DNA from: Polyangiaceae bacterium
Lineage (GTDB): Bacteria; Myxococcota_A; Polyangia; Polyangiales; Polyangiaceae
Direction: 5' to 3'
NCBI GenBank assembly: GCA_009781005.1
Contig: WQYX01000005.1
Location: 1-64,000 of the forward strand
DNA: 64,000 nt
Numbering within the stretch: the stretch's first letter is position 1; each line of letters opens with the position of its first letter. A model generated the notes under the pieces. It was not told the DNA's origin and searched no databases. It saw only the letters and a program-made list of their open reading frames with translations. A program made the position numbers and the translations under genes. Positions 7,929 to 18,402 of the stretch are shown here, piece by piece.

Positions 7929-10081
7929 CGCGCGGCAGGTTCGTATGGAGGCAAACGGGGTGCAAGTATGAGCCGAGATTGTCCGGGCACGAGACCCGGA
8001 ACGATGGCGAAGCCCTCCTCGTCGAAGGCCATTGGGATTGCGAAGCCTTCGCCGCCAACCATCGCGCCGGCATACGCGCTTCTAGGTGGAGCGCCGTCGC
8101 TGCGCGTGATGTGCAGCCATGCGGTCTCAGTCACGAGTGGCATGCCGAAGGGTTGCTCAGAACCCTCGAGAGCACGCTGCGCCGCACTTCGCGCTGGTCC
8201 ATCGGGATCGAGGCGCGCGGCTGTCTCAAGGGTCGCTTTGCGCGCGGGAGACGATGCGTCATCTGTGCGTGCTGCAAGTGCGGCAATGATCGCGCGGCGG
8301 ACGTTGACGTCGGTCTCGTACGCGTAGGCAGCTGCGAGACGACCGGAAGCGTCCGGCAACGTGGCTGCTCCGAGTCCGCGCGCCGCGTGCGCGCGAAGCA
8401 CCGGATCTTTTCCGGCGAGCAATGCCTGCACCTTGCGCTCCGTCGACGCGTCCGCGCGCCGTGCAAATGCGTAAGCCGCCAAGGCCATGTCGGCACCGCC
8501 GCCCTCGACGCGATCGATGAGCGAGCGTGTGGTCACGATTCCATCCGGATCGCCATTGAGCAGACCGACGGCAAAGAGCTGTCGCGTGACGAGATCCGTT
8601 TCAGTGTTCGCAGCGAGAAGCAGAGCGCGCACACTGCTCTTCGACAGACGTTGCCATCGCGCAAGGCTACCCATGGCCACCGCGCGACGAACGCGCGGAT
8701 CCCGATCCCCGAGCGCATCCTCGACGCTTCTCTCTTCGAATGCGACGCGCGCAAAAATGCCGAGCGCGCGCACGGATCCATCGTTCGATCGAGCAAACTC
8801 TTCGAGCATGCGATCGGTCGTACGGTCTCGATCCCCGCGCACGAGCGCGCGCACGACGTACGCACGCACACCGAGCGCGCCCCCACTTGGCAGAGGCTTC
8901 CGCGCGAGACTCGCGATCTGTGCTCCAGCATTCGGCGCTGGTGACCGAGCGAGCGCCAATGCAGCATCGTAAGCGAGCTCGGGATTGGCCACGATCGCGG
9001 CAAGTGCCTTGGCCGCATCGGGATCCGTGGAGCGGCCGAGTGCATGGATGCATGCTACACGGATCGATCGATCTGGATGCGACGCGGCACGCGCAACGAG
9101 CGCCTTCGTGACGTCGGGGCTCGAGACGCGTTCGGCGAGGTGCACGCCAGCGGACGTCGTGGCTTCGTCCTCGATGAGAGCGACGACAGCCTTGAAGCGC
9201 TGAGGGGCTGTGAGAGTCACCAACGCTTCCCCCGCAGCAGCACGAAGGCGCGCATCTGCATGCGTGAGGGAAGTCTGCGCCAACGTGATGGCTCGGTGAT
9301 CACCAAGCTCGGCGAGCGAAACGAGTGCCGCTGCCTGCACGTCAACGTCGCTTGCGTGAGTGGCGGTCCGCACGACATCGATCGCGCGCAGATCGCCGAG
9401 CTCACGGAGCATGCGGAGGACGGACAGCGAAACGGGCGGATCTCCGGGCTTGCCGAGGAGTCCCGGAGCGCGCGGCGGCGACGCGAGCAGCGCCACGATC
9501 GCCGCGCTCTGCCCAGTGCCCGCGCCCTTGGCGATGCCATAGAGTTGCTCGAGCGCGCGATCGACTCCGGACCGCGCGATGCCGATCGCCGCCGTCTGCC
9601 GCGCGAGCTCGACGCGCGCGACGGAATCTCCCTCTTCGTCGTTGAGGGCCTCGCCAGCGCGGCTCGTGGATGGTCGTCGCGTGCTGCCAGCGTGCGCGCT
9701 CGTGACGATGGCGAAGAGAGCGGTGCGAGCGCTTTCTTGATCGGCGAAAAGGCAGAGCGCACGTGCGAGTGCGATGAGCGCGCGGGGATCGCTTCGCGCA
9801 GCGGAGGAGTCCGAGCCTTTCTCAGCCGCTCGTGCGAGAAGCCCAACGGCCTGCGGAGTGCCGATAGACGCAGCGCGCTCGATGCCCCGTATGCGCTCGT
9901 CGGGATTGGCGGAGCGCAGAAGGCGGGATGCGTAATCGACACCGACGCGCGCGCGGACGTTGGTTGGAACCGTTGCCGCAGACTTCGGATCGTCCGCCCA
10001 ACTCGAACTCGGATGGCTCATCGCGATCATGATCGCGATGACAATCCACTGCGAGCGATGGCTCTCACGCACGCGGATCAT
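7925..10081 (-). CDS. Secreted HEAT-repeat protein
   Basis: This 718-aa protein starts [21 protein letters not shown], giving a signal peptide cleaved near SSSWA-DD. The rest is a long array of HEAT-like helical pairs (for example [20 protein letters not shown] and [20 protein letters not shown]), ending with a beta-rich tail of about 80 residues. HEAT solenoids are scaffolds; no catalytic motif was seen. The start ATG at 10081 overlaps the upstream stop by 4 nt, and the stop overlaps the xseB start by 4 nt, so three genes are coupled. The open frame continuing to 10621 is antisense-like noise. Confidence 0.8.
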   Translation of the reverse strand: MIRVRESHRSQWIVIAIMIAMSHPSSSWADDPKSAATVPTNVRARVGVDYASRLLRSANPDERIRGIERAASIGTPQAVGLLARAAEKGSDSSAARSDPRALIALARALCLFADQESARTALFAIVTSAHAGSTRRPSTSRAGEALNDEEGDSVARVELARQTAAIGIARSGVDRALEQLYGIAKGAGTGQSAAIVALLASPPRAPGLLGKPGDPPVSLSVLRMLRELGDLRAIDVVRTATHASDVDVQAAALVSLAELGDHRAITLAQTSLTHADARLRAAAGEALVTLTAPQRFKAVVALIEDEATTSAGVHLAERVSSPDVTKALVARAASHPDRSIRVACIHALGRSTDPDAAKALAAIVANPELAYDAALALARSPAPNAGAQIASLARKPLPSGGALGVRAYVVRALVRGDRDRTTDRMLEEFARSNDGSVRALGIFARVAFEERSVEDALGDRDPRVRRAVAMGSLARWQRLSKSSVRALLLAANTETDLVTRQLFAVGLLNGDPDGIVTTRSLIDRVEGGGADMALAAYAFARRADASTERKVQALLAGKDPVLRAHAARGLGAATLPDASGRLAAAYAYETDVNVRRAIIAALAARTDDASSPARKATLETAARLDPDGPARSAAQRALEGSEQPFGMPLVTETAWLHITRSDGAPPRSAYAGAMVGGEGFAIPMAFDEEGFAIVPGLVPGQSRLILAPRLPPYEPAAR

Positions 10082-11253
10082 GGCGGGCATCCGTTGCGCG
10101 CGGGATCGCTCGACGGCTCGCCCGGCACGTTCGGACACGCATCGTCCTTGTCGAGGATGCCGTCTTCGTCGTTGTCGATGTCCGGACAACCATCGGAGTC
10201 TTCGAAACCATCTTTGTCTTCGGGGATCTCGGGGCAACCATCGACGTCGTCCGGGATGCCATCGTGATCCATGTCGTGATCGCGGGGCGCCCAGCCCACG
10301 CTCACGATACCGCGGAAGACGGGTACGCCGATGGCCTGATTCAGACCCACTTCCGCGCCAACGAGAACGAACGCATCGCGGTAGTGACCGAGCTCGACGC
10401 GATCGCTCACGCCGAGGAGCGCGGGGGAGAGCGCGGCGCTCCCCGGATCTCCCGCTCCGAACGGTCCCACCGGACCCGCAGGCACCGAGCCGTGCGCGGC
10501 GATCTCCCAGCGCTGACGGTTCCCCGGATCGACACCCAGAATGCCTGGACGAAACATGAAGCCGATACTCCACGGGATCTCGTCGCCGAAGCGATAACCA
10601 CCGATGTCGGACCCCGGCCACGTGCGGTGGTCCGTTCTCAGCGTGTAACCGAGGCTCGCCTGCACGGCCGCAATCAAAAGAGTGTACTCTGCAATAATGC
10701 GCGCGCCGACGGTCACCGAGCCGTCACTTGCGAAGCTCGATCGACCGCCCGTTGGCAGCGTGACAAGCCCGATGCCCGCAAGACCGAAGCCGCCACTCTC
10801 GTTGGGAACGAAGGTACCCTTCATCGTGAGACCAATGTCGCCCATTGCTGTTGCCGGCACCTTGTCGCTCACGGCGGGAGGCAACCCTCCTGTTTGATAG
10901 AGAATGAGCGGAACATCTGCGCCCACGGCGAAGCGCTTGCCAATGCCAAGATTCGCAACGGCATCGAAGCCCGTCGCGTGCTTGACGATCCGATACGTGG
11001 TGTCATTCGCGTGCAGTATGAGCGGCCGATAAGCGTAGCTCGCGTACCCGCCGAAGCTATAAACACCGGGCCCGGGCGTCATGGCTGGCTCGACGATCAT
11101 CGAAGCGCTCGGATCGGTCGACGGACGCCACGTGCGCGTGTTGACCGAGGGAGCTTCCGCGCGAGCCACGTCGGCCACGAAAAGCGCAATGCTCATCGCG
11201 ACACCCGTTACGAATGTGAAGTTGGCAATCGATGATCGCGCCGAATGCGGCAT
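10078..11253 (-). CDS. Outer-membrane-like protein ending in thrombospondin type 3 repeats
   Basis: This 391-aa protein has a signal peptide (h-region [15 protein letters not shown], cleavage after ARA), then about 290 residues of alternating beta strands with PxGPG turns, resembling an outer-membrane barrel. The last 65 residues are Asp-rich calcium-binding TSP3 repeats ([38 protein letters not shown]). In related proteins these repeats usually lead into an OmpA peptidoglycan-binding domain, but here the protein stops at GCPP. The start at 11253 was chosen for the signal peptide. Confidence 0.78.
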   Translation of the reverse strand: MPHSARSSIANFTFVTGVAMSIALFVADVARAEAPSVNTRTWRPSTDPSASMIVEPAMTPGPGVYSFGGYASYAYRPLILHANDTTYRIVKHATGFDAVANLGIGKRFAVGADVPLILYQTGGLPPAVSDKVPATAMGDIGLTMKGTFVPNESGGFGLAGIGLVTLPTGGRSSFASDGSVTVGARIIAEYTLLIAAVQASLGYTLRTDHRTWPGSDIGGYRFGDEIPWSIGFMFRPGILGVDPGNRQRWEIAAHGSVPAGPVGPFGAGDPGSAALSPALLGVSDRVELGHYRDAFVLVGAEVGLNQAIGVPVFRGIVSVGWAPRDHDMDHDGIPDDVDGCPEIPEDKDGFEDSDGCPDIDNDEDGILDKDDACPNVPGEPSSDPARNGCPP

Positions 11254-11309
11254 CCCGATCGCGCAGCGTACGCGACCCGAACTAGTGCACCAAGCGCTAG
11301 AGACCGCTT

Positions 11310-11978
11310 TCAGTCCCACTCGCGTTCTGCAAGCACCATCGTGACGATCGCCTGTGCACCTGCCGCGCGGAGCACTTCCGCGCATGCCGACAATGTCGCC
11401 CCGGTCGTGCGAACGTCGTCGACGAGAAGAACGCGACGCCCGACGACAACCTCGGGAGCGCGAACGATGAAAGCCGCCGAGACGTTCGTTGCGCGCGCGT
11501 CGCGATCGAGTGACGCCTGCCGCGGAGTGTCCCGAGTCCGTGCGAGGGTACGCGGTCTCCATGCAATAGCGAGGCGCTTCGCAACGGGCCGAGCGATGAG
11601 CGCCGCTTGGTCGAAGCCGCGTTCAACGAGGCGCTTCGGATGGATCGGGACGGACACGACGACGTCGACACGACCAGCGAAAGACTCGGCCGAAGCCGCC
11701 ATGACTTCACCGAGGCGCGGCGCGAGATCGGCACGCCGATCGTACTTGCACCGCGTGATGGCCTTCGCAATCGCGCCACCGTAAGCAAAGATGGCGTGCT
11801 CACGGCACGAGCGCGAGGTGTGGGGCAAGACCGAATCCATGCACGAAGTACAGAAGAGCGTTCTTGGTTTCACGCGAACGTCGCAGGCGGCGCAACGGGT
11901 CGGTGCGACGAGTTCGGAGAGAACCTCGAACGCGAGCCGTGGAAATGCGCGGACGATATCGAGCCATGGAGCGTGCAT
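11310..11978 (-). CDS. comF: ComF family phosphoribosyltransferase-like protein
   Basis: This 222-aa protein has the ComF layout: an N-terminal zinc-ribbon-like segment (CAACDV and CTSC) and a type I phosphoribosyltransferase fold with the PRPP motif [13 protein letters not shown] near residue 185. ComF proteins act in transformation competence, where DNA enters as a single strand; whether this strain is competent is not shown. The stop codon is followed at once by AAGCGGTCT, matching the end of repeat element C. Confidence 0.85.
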   Translation of the reverse strand: MHAPWLDIVRAFPRLAFEVLSELVAPTRCAACDVRVKPRTLFCTSCMDSVLPHTSRSCREHAIFAYGGAIAKAITRCKYDRRADLAPRLGEVMAASAESFAGRVDVVVSVPIHPKRLVERGFDQAALIARPVAKRLAIAWRPRTLARTRDTPRQASLDRDARATNVSAAFIVRAPEVVVGRRVLLVDDVRTTGATLSACAEVLRAAGAQAIVTMVLAEREWD

Positions 11979-12016
11979 CGCAATACACGTCGGCCGCCGC
12001 TCGCGCTGGTTGCGCG

Positions 12017-12622
12017 CTATGGCGGCGTCGGCGCGTCGGCACGGGACACTTCATGCTCCTCGCGCGTGCGCGCGAAAATGATGTGGTCCTCCCAGAGGCC
12101 CGCGATTCGCAGATACCGCTCCGCGTAACCCTCACGACGGAAGCCAACCTTCTCGATGACATGGAGGCTTCTTGGATTCTTCGGCATGATCGCGGCCTGA
12201 ATGCGGTGCAAACCGAGTGGACCGAACGCAAAGTCGAGGACCGCGCCGATCCCCTCGGTCGCGAGCCCCTGTCCTTGCGCGCTTACGTCCATCCAATAAC
12301 CGAGATGGGCGCCGAGCATTGCGCCTCGCATCACGCCCGACAGGGCGATCTTGCCGATGAACGCACCCGGCGACGCACGAAACGAGAGCATGAAGACATA
12401 GCCCGAACCGCGCTTCCACTCGCCGCGCTGCCGCAGCACGGCGTTCGACACTTCGGTCATGGAGGAAGGATCCTCTCCTGCGGGCGACGCCGGATTCCAG
12501 GGACGGAGATGCTCTTGGTTGTCGCGCAAGAGACGACGGACCGCGCCGATGTCCCCCGTGCGCGGCGGCCTCAGCACGAGTCGCTGCGTGAGGAGGCGCG
12601 TTGTCAGTGGCGGACTCTGCAC
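12017..12622 (-). CDS. GNAT acetyltransferase, RimJ/RimL type
   Basis: About 201 aa. Motifs TTRLLTQRLVLRPPRTGD (N-terminal strand), LGYWMDVSAQGQGLATEG (acetyl-CoA pyrophosphate loop) and LHRIQAAIMPKNPRSLHVIEKVGFRREG (C-terminal part) mark a RimJ/RimL-like N-acetyltransferase acting on protein alpha-amino groups or small molecules. The GTG at 12622, 7 nt past the priA stop, is the likely start; the open frame continues upstream inside priA. It is probably co-transcribed with priA. The substrate is unknown. Confidence 0.8.
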   Translation of the reverse strand: MQSPPLTTRLLTQRLVLRPPRTGDIGAVRRLLRDNQEHLRPWNPASPAGEDPSSMTEVSNAVLRQRGEWKRGSGYVFMLSFRASPGAFIGKIALSGVMRGAMLGAHLGYWMDVSAQGQGLATEGIGAVLDFAFGPLGLHRIQAAIMPKNPRSLHVIEKVGFRREGYAERYLRIAGLWEDHIIFARTREEHEVSRADAPTPP

Positions 12623-12629
12623 GCGCGAT

Positions 12630-14915
12630 TCATAGCAGGCCGACCGGATCGACGTCGATCGCGGCACGCACCGTGCGCGGCAGTCGAGACATGACACCTT
12701 GCACCGCGAGCATCCCCTGACGCAACCGGCTACGCGACACGCTTTTCAGCATCACGCGAAACCGGAAGCGATTGCGCACCTTCGCGATCGGAGCAACCGC
12801 AGGACCGAGCACATCGAGCGAGCCCTCGCGCGCCACGACGCGCGCCGCCCGGGCGATCTCGGCGGCCGCTTTTTGCGCTGCCGCTTCGTCAAGCGAATCG
12901 ACGCGCGCAAGTGCCATGCGCGAAAACGGTGGATACAAAAGCTCGCGCCGATCTTTGAGTTCGCGCTCGAGAAACCCAGGAACATCGTGGCGCACCGCAA
13001 ATGCAATGGCGTGGTGCTCCGGATCGTAGGTCTGCACGAGCACGCGCCCTTTCGCGTCGCCTCTGCCCGCGCGTCCCGCAACTTGCACGAGGAGCTGAAA
13101 GGCGCGCTCGCTCGCGCGAAAATCTGGGATGGAGAGAGCGGCGTCGGCGTTGATGACGCCAACCAACGTGACGTGCGGCAGATCATGGCCTTTGGTGACC
13201 ATCTGCGTGCCGACGAGAATGTCGATCTCGCGCGAACGTACGCGCGCGAGCACCTTCTCGATGTCTTTGCCCCGAGCCACATCGCGATCGAGCCGCGCGA
13301 CGCGCGCACGAGGAAAAGCTTCGCCAAGAGTCTCTTCCAACTTCTCGGTACCGAGCCCTTCGAGCGCCACGCGATCCGACGAGCACTTTGGGCACCGCGG
13401 AGGAATTTTCGCCGCGTAATCACACCAGTGGCAGCGCATGATGCCGCTCGGCCCCACTGCGTCCCCCGCCGATCGTCCGCCGAACCTCTTGTGGAATGTG
13501 AGCGCAACGGAGCATTGCGGGCAGCTTGCGAGCTCTCCGCAGCTCTCGCAGCGAACGCTCGGCGCGAAGCCTCGTCGATTCAGAAAGAGGATCACCTGTT
13601 CGTTCTTCGCAAGGGTCTCTTCGATCGCCCGATGAAGCAGCAGACTCAACTTGCGATCGCCCGTTGGTCCGGGCCCGATCGCGCGAAGATCGATGATCTC
13701 GACTTTCGGCATCTCCTGGGCGCGCGCGCGATCGGGCAACGTGAGTTTCTTCACCTTGCCCAGGCGCGAGAGCTGCTCGGTCTCGAGCGACGGCGTCGCA
13801 CTGCCGAGCACGCAGACGCCGCCACGCATGTGCGCGCGCAGCATCGACATATCGCGCGCGTGGTAGCGCACGCCTTCTTCCTGCTTGAACGACGGATCGT
13901 GCTCTTCGTCGACGATGACGAGCCCGAGGTTCGCAATCGGCGCAAAGAGAGCACTGCGCGCGCCGATCGCGACATCGACCTCACCGCGGACGAGGCGCAT
14001 CCACATGTCGAAGCGCTCGCGCGCGGTAAGTGCAGAATGCAAGACCGCAACGTCGTCGCCAAAGCGCGCGCGAAAACGGCCGACGAGTTGGGGCGTGAGT
14101 GCAATCTCGGGCACGAGCACGATCGTGCCGCAACCGAGCTTCTTCGCTGCAGCGATCGCGCGAAGATAGACTTCGGTCTTGCCCGAGCCGGTGACGCCGT
14201 GGAGCAAGAACGTCGTCGCCACCTTCGAGGTGAGCGCACCCTCGATAGCCGCGAAGGCCTCGCACTGAGCTCGGGTGGGCTCGGGCGGCTCGTCCATCGC
14301 CACGGGCTCGGCAAAAAATGGATCGCGCGGCGCCTCTCTCTCGAAGAGCGAGAGCAGTCCCTGTTCAACGAGCCGCCTCACCGTTGCGCGTGCACCGCCA
14401 AACTGTGCCTCAAGCCTCGAGATCGGAAGCGCGCCGTGCGCGCGCACGTACGCGAGCACGCTCGCTGTTTTGGCTTTGACAGACGACTCGACGATCGACG
14501 TCGACGTAACCCACTGAATCTTGCGCGGCGCAACGCCCTTCGTCGTCGAAAACAGCGTCGGCGTTGAAACCGCACGCTCCGCGTCGCGATCCGCGGGCGG
14601 CAGCGCGAGGCGCACGACCTCGCCGATGGGCGCGAGGTAGTAGGCGGCAACGCGCGAGAGGAAGCTCACGAGATCGGGCGGCAGCGCGATCCCCTCCAGC
14701 ACATCGAGCAAAGGCTTCGCGCGAGGAGGCGGCTCGCCTTGGCGCACGGAGATCACCACGCCGACTACGCGGCGCACGCCAATCGTGCAGAGGACGCGGC
14801 GTCCCGGGGCCACGGCGCCCGCGAGCGACTCGGGCACCAAGTAGCTGAATGACCGCTCGACCGGGACAGGCAGGGCCACGTCCGCGAGACGGCTTTCGAT
14901 TTGCTGCGACGTCAT
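12630..14915 (-). CDS. priA: Primosomal protein N-prime (replication restart helicase)
   Basis: This 761-aa superfamily 2 helicase reloads the replisome at stalled forks. It has the N-terminal DNA-binding domain (about 10-105), Walker A GVTGSGKT (240-247), a DEEH box, helicase motifs IV-VI, and a zinc-binding insert with paired cysteines (CESC, CPQC, CHWC, CPKC). The zinc region holds a short extra insert (GGRSAGDAVGPSG). The ATG at 14915 was chosen over an upstream open frame because it gives the standard N-terminus; it lies 7 nt after the kinase stop. Confidence 0.95.
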   Translation of the reverse strand: MTSQQIESRLADVALPVPVERSFSYLVPESLAGAVAPGRRVLCTIGVRRVVGVVISVRQGEPPPRAKPLLDVLEGIALPPDLVSFLSRVAAYYLAPIGEVVRLALPPADRDAERAVSTPTLFSTTKGVAPRKIQWVTSTSIVESSVKAKTASVLAYVRAHGALPISRLEAQFGGARATVRRLVEQGLLSLFEREAPRDPFFAEPVAMDEPPEPTRAQCEAFAAIEGALTSKVATTFLLHGVTGSGKTEVYLRAIAAAKKLGCGTIVLVPEIALTPQLVGRFRARFGDDVAVLHSALTARERFDMWMRLVRGEVDVAIGARSALFAPIANLGLVIVDEEHDPSFKQEEGVRYHARDMSMLRAHMRGGVCVLGSATPSLETEQLSRLGKVKKLTLPDRARAQEMPKVEIIDLRAIGPGPTGDRKLSLLLHRAIEETLAKNEQVILFLNRRGFAPSVRCESCGELASCPQCSVALTFHKRFGGRSAGDAVGPSGIMRCHWCDYAAKIPPRCPKCSSDRVALEGLGTEKLEETLGEAFPRARVARLDRDVARGKDIEKVLARVRSREIDILVGTQMVTKGHDLPHVTLVGVINADAALSIPDFRASERAFQLLVQVAGRAGRGDAKGRVLVQTYDPEHHAIAFAVRHDVPGFLERELKDRRELLYPPFSRMALARVDSLDEAAAQKAAAEIARAARVVAREGSLDVLGPAVAPIAKVRNRFRFRVMLKSVSRSRLRQGMLAVQGVMSRLPRTVRAAIDVDPVGLL

Positions 14916-14922
14916 CGCGTCG

Positions 14923-16704
14923 TCAGTAGGGGTTTCCGCCCGCCGCTCGGCATTGTCTGTCGAGCGTGAGGTTGGGCCGGCCGCTCTGACGAGCCGTGCG
15001 TGCCTGAGCACAGACAGCGGCCGCCGCCGGAGGCATCTGAGACACGCGCGGCGTTGGCGTTGGGGCCGGCGTTGGCGAGGGAGGCATGTACGGCGGAGGC
15101 GTTGGTGCGGGAGGGTTCGGCTGCGGGGGTGGTGGATTTGGTTCCGGAGACGGCGTTGGCACCGGAAGCACGAACGGCGGCAGCGTTGGACCCGGCTCCG
15201 GAGGTGACGAAGGCGTTGGCTTGGGCGCCGGCGGTGGAACTGGCTTCGGCGTATTTCCCGGCACGTTCAGCGTGGGGATTTCAGGAGGGGGGACATGGAC
15301 GGGCGTTGTTGACGACGCTGTTGCAATGACCGTTGCGGTACTCGTCGGCACCACCGCCGCGTCGAACTCGACAAGCTCCGTTCGGTTGCTGCCAATGCCG
15401 ACGACGACAGCGATGATGCTCGCAACACCGACGACTGCGACCAAGCCGAGAAGGAGCCCCCTGCCCTTCTTCCTGCTGCCCACCGTGGGCGAGAGCGCGT
15501 ACGGCATCCCTTGCATGCCGTACGGCGATGGTGTCACCGAGACAGGAGCCATCCTCGGCGATGCGGGCGCGCCATACGCCATCCCGCCCGCGCCGGCGAA
15601 GCCCGCTGGTGTCGGCACCATGGGTTCACCGATTTGCGTCTGACCTTTGAGCGAATCAGTGTTCCCCATCCGGACGCCGTACGGACTTGGCGCCGCGGGC
15701 ACGGAAGGATCTATCGCCGTTGGCGTACGCTGCGGAGCCGCAACCTGGCCCGACCCCGCGACGCCGCAGAAACAATCGAGAAACGCCTGCACGCTCGCGA
15801 AGCGTTGCTCTCTGTTCTTTGCAAGTGCACGCATGATCGCGCCGCGCATGGGCTCGGGAAGCGCCGCACCGCGCGGCGTTGTTTCCATCGGCCTCGGCGT
15901 AGCCGTCATGTGGAGCGTGGCCCACTCCCACGGTGTCTTCGCGTCGAACGGCAACTCACCGGTGAGCATCTCGTAAGCCATGACGCCGAGCGAATAGACA
16001 TCCGATCGCCAATCGAGAGGCTCTCCGGTGAACTGCTCGGGACTCATATACGGCGGCGTTCCGAGCACCGTGCCCTGCTGCGTGAGCTTCGCCTCGCGAC
16101 GATCCTCTTCGCCGCTTCGCTTCGCGATGCCGAAGTCGAGAACCTTCACGAAATCCTTCTGACCAGCGCGCTCCGTGAGGATCACGTTGTCCGGTTTGAG
16201 ATCGCGATGGATGATGCCTTTGCTATGTGCTTCGCCGAGTGAGCCGCAGATCTGCGCGAGGATTTTCTCGGTGCGTACGGGCGCAAGGGCCCCAGATTTC
16301 GTTAGGACCTCGGCGATGCTCTCGCCCTGCACGAACTCCATGACAATGAAAAGGACACCATCCTCGGTCGCGCCGAAGTCGAAGACTTGCACCGTGTTCG
16401 GGTGCTCGAGCCCGGCGAGCGTTCCCACCTCGCGATAAAACCTTTCGCGGATTTGCGGATCGTTCGACAGATGCGGGTGCAACGTCTTGATGGCAATCCT
16501 TCGTATCGTGTGCCCGAGCGGCTGCTCGCCGACGTACACCGCACCCATGCCGCCCTCGCCGAGCAGCTTCACGATCTTGTACTTGCCAGCCAGCGTGCGG
16601 CCGATCAGCGGATCCGGTGGACCCTCATGAGGAAGCGCGGCGCCGCACGCCGAGCAGAACGGCCGGTTATCGTCGACGGCGGCGTGGCACGAAGGACATT
16701 GCAT
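14923..16704 (-). CDS. Ser/Thr protein kinase with N-terminal zinc ribbon
   Basis: This 593-aa protein begins with a zinc ribbon (CPSC at 3-6 and CSAC at 17-20). A complete Hanks kinase domain follows at about 40-305: Gly loop GEGGMG, ATP Lys at AIKTL, HRDLKPDN, DFGIAK and GTPPYMSPEQF. A hydrophobic segment near 400-425 (GLLLGLVAVVGVASIIAVVVG) is followed by a long Pro-rich tail. The soluble zinc ribbon and kinase should be cytoplasmic and the tail outside. It is a close relative of the next kinase gene, so a tandem duplication is likely. The ATG at 16704 or GTG at 16707 may serve as start. Confidence 0.88.
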   Translation of the reverse strand: MQCPSCHAAVDDNRPFCSACGAALPHEGPPDPLIGRTLAGKYKIVKLLGEGGMGAVYVGEQPLGHTIRRIAIKTLHPHLSNDPQIRERFYREVGTLAGLEHPNTVQVFDFGATEDGVLFIVMEFVQGESIAEVLTKSGALAPVRTEKILAQICGSLGEAHSKGIIHRDLKPDNVILTERAGQKDFVKVLDFGIAKRSGEEDRREAKLTQQGTVLGTPPYMSPEQFTGEPLDWRSDVYSLGVMAYEMLTGELPFDAKTPWEWATLHMTATPRPMETTPRGAALPEPMRGAIMRALAKNREQRFASVQAFLDCFCGVAGSGQVAAPQRTPTAIDPSVPAAPSPYGVRMGNTDSLKGQTQIGEPMVPTPAGFAGAGGMAYGAPASPRMAPVSVTPSPYGMQGMPYALSPTVGSRKKGRGLLLGLVAVVGVASIIAVVVGIGSNRTELVEFDAAVVPTSTATVIATASSTTPVHVPPPEIPTLNVPGNTPKPVPPPAPKPTPSSPPEPGPTLPPFVLPVPTPSPEPNPPPPQPNPPAPTPPPYMPPSPTPAPTPTPRVSQMPPAAAAVCAQARTARQSGRPNLTLDRQCRAAGGNPY

Positions 16705-16747
16705 CACGTTCTCTCAGAACTCCGGCGGCCTGCCCGCACCATGCAAC

Positions 16748-18343
16748 TTAAGGGTTGCCCCCCTGTTCGCGACACCTGTTCTCGAGCGCCGCGATGATGG
16801 CCGCGGGCTGACGACGCGAGCGTGCCGAGCGGGCCTGCGCGCAAATCTCCTCGGTCCTCTGCTGGTGCCGGAACGGACGCTGCGGCGGCTGGGGGGGCGG
16901 TGGCACGGGAACCGGGTTGACGTTCGGTGTTGGATTTGCGGGCGGTGTTGGCGGCGTCGGGGGTTTCGGCTGGACAACCGCCGCGGGCGGCTGGGCAGAC
17001 TTTCCCGTCTCGAGCGCCGGGACCGTCACAGACGCCTCCTGCTGCTCTTGGGGTGGCGGGACCACCTCGGTCGGCGGTGTCGTTGGTGCGATTGTCGCCG
17101 CCGCGTCCACGCCGAGATCCATTTGCGGGGGAGGCGGCGGTTTCCTCGAGAACACGGCGGCGAGGGCGCCGCCACCCAAGAGCACCAGGGCAAGCGCCCC
17201 GAGCACGATGACGAGCCCTTTGCCTTTCTTCGGCGGTGGAGAGTACGGCGGTTGCGGATATGGCGCCTGACCGGGTCCGCCCATTCCCGAAGATGGGCCC
17301 CACGGAGTCGCCGGAGGCGGCGTATACATGCCCATGGGCTGCACCATCTCTGTCTGGGGGCCCGCCGGCGCCACGACGTTTGGAGGTGGTGCATCCATCG
17401 CAACGGTGTTGGCAAATGCGTTCGGCGAATTGGCCACGCTCACGGCGGACGCGCTCGCCGCGGAGTCGGCGGTGAACGCGTCGATGAACTGTTTGACGGA
17501 CGAGAAGCGATCATCACGATTCTTCGCGAGCGCCTTCATGATCGCTGCGCGCATGGCAGGAGGAACGTGCGCGCCGAGCGGCTGGCGCTCGAGCGGCGTT
17601 GGCATCTCGGTCATGTGCTTCGATGCCCACTCCCACGCGGTGTTCGCCTTGAAGGGCAAACAAGCCGTGAGCATCTCGTACGCCATGATGCCGAGCGCGT
17701 AGATGTCCGATCGCTTGTCGATCGGCTGCCCCGTGAACTGCTCCGGGCTCATGTACGGCGGCGTGCCGAGCACCATGCCTTGTTGCGTGAGCTTCGCCTC
17801 GTTCGGATCCTGCTCCGTCGATCGCTTCGCGATCCCGAAGTCGAGCACCTCGACCCAATCCTTCTGACCGGCGCGTTCGCAGAGAACGACGTTGTCCGGT
17901 TTGAGATCGCGGTGAATGATGCCGTGATTGTGCGCCTCTTCGAGCGAGCCGCAGATCTGCTTCATGATGTGCTCGACGCGCGCCGGCGGCATCGGCCCGT
18001 CCTTCTCTAGGATGTCGCCGACGCTCCGCCCCTGCACGAACTCCATGACGATGTAGAGCGTGCCATCATCCATCTTGCCGTAGTCGAACACCTGGATTGT
18101 GTTGGGGTGCTCGAGTCCCGCGACGGTGCCCGCTTCGCGATCGAAACGGGCTTGGATACTCGCGTCGTGCGACAAGTGCTTGTGCAACGTCTTGAGCGCG
18201 ACCTTCCTTGCAGCCGACCCAAGTTGCTGCTCGGCGAGATACACGCAGCCCATGCCGCCTTCACCGAGCAGACGGACAACTTTGTACTTTCCCGCAATCG
18301 TTTGACCGACCAACGAAGCCTGCGCGTCATCGCCACTATTCAT
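16748..18343 (-). CDS. Ser/Thr protein kinase, paralogue of the downstream kinase
   Basis: This 531-aa protein has a Hanks kinase domain at about 20-280 with GEGGMG, KVALKTL (catalytic Lys51), HRDLKPDN, DFGIAK and GTPPYMSPEQF, so it should be active. It lacks the zinc ribbon of its neighbour but shares long identical stretches with it. A membrane segment near 380-400 (GLVIVLGALALVLLGGGALAA) is followed by a Pro-rich tail ending in a short Cys-containing motif also present in the neighbour (AxIxALxxxCRxQGGNP-like). The ATG at 18343 is preferred over a TTG 21 nt upstream. Targets are unknown. Confidence 0.87.
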   Translation of the reverse strand: MNSGDDAQASLVGQTIAGKYKVVRLLGEGGMGCVYLAEQQLGSAARKVALKTLHKHLSHDASIQARFDREAGTVAGLEHPNTIQVFDYGKMDDGTLYIVMEFVQGRSVGDILEKDGPMPPARVEHIMKQICGSLEEAHNHGIIHRDLKPDNVVLCERAGQKDWVEVLDFGIAKRSTEQDPNEAKLTQQGMVLGTPPYMSPEQFTGQPIDKRSDIYALGIMAYEMLTACLPFKANTAWEWASKHMTEMPTPLERQPLGAHVPPAMRAAIMKALAKNRDDRFSSVKQFIDAFTADSAASASAVSVANSPNAFANTVAMDAPPPNVVAPAGPQTEMVQPMGMYTPPPATPWGPSSGMGGPGQAPYPQPPYSPPPKKGKGLVIVLGALALVLLGGGALAAVFSRKPPPPPQMDLGVDAAATIAPTTPPTEVVPPPQEQQEASVTVPALETGKSAQPPAAVVQPKPPTPPTPPANPTPNVNPVPVPPPPQPPQRPFRHQQRTEEICAQARSARSRRQPAAIIAALENRCREQGGNP

Positions 18344-18402
18344 CGGAACGTAAGGGTCGCACAAAGTTGGTCACTTGCCGAGGAAAGGCCGCGCGTCCCG
18401 GC

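Noticed and set aside
12699-14567. A 622-residue open frame on the plus strand
   Set aside because: It mirrors priA on the opposite strand and has no family features, while priA is certain.
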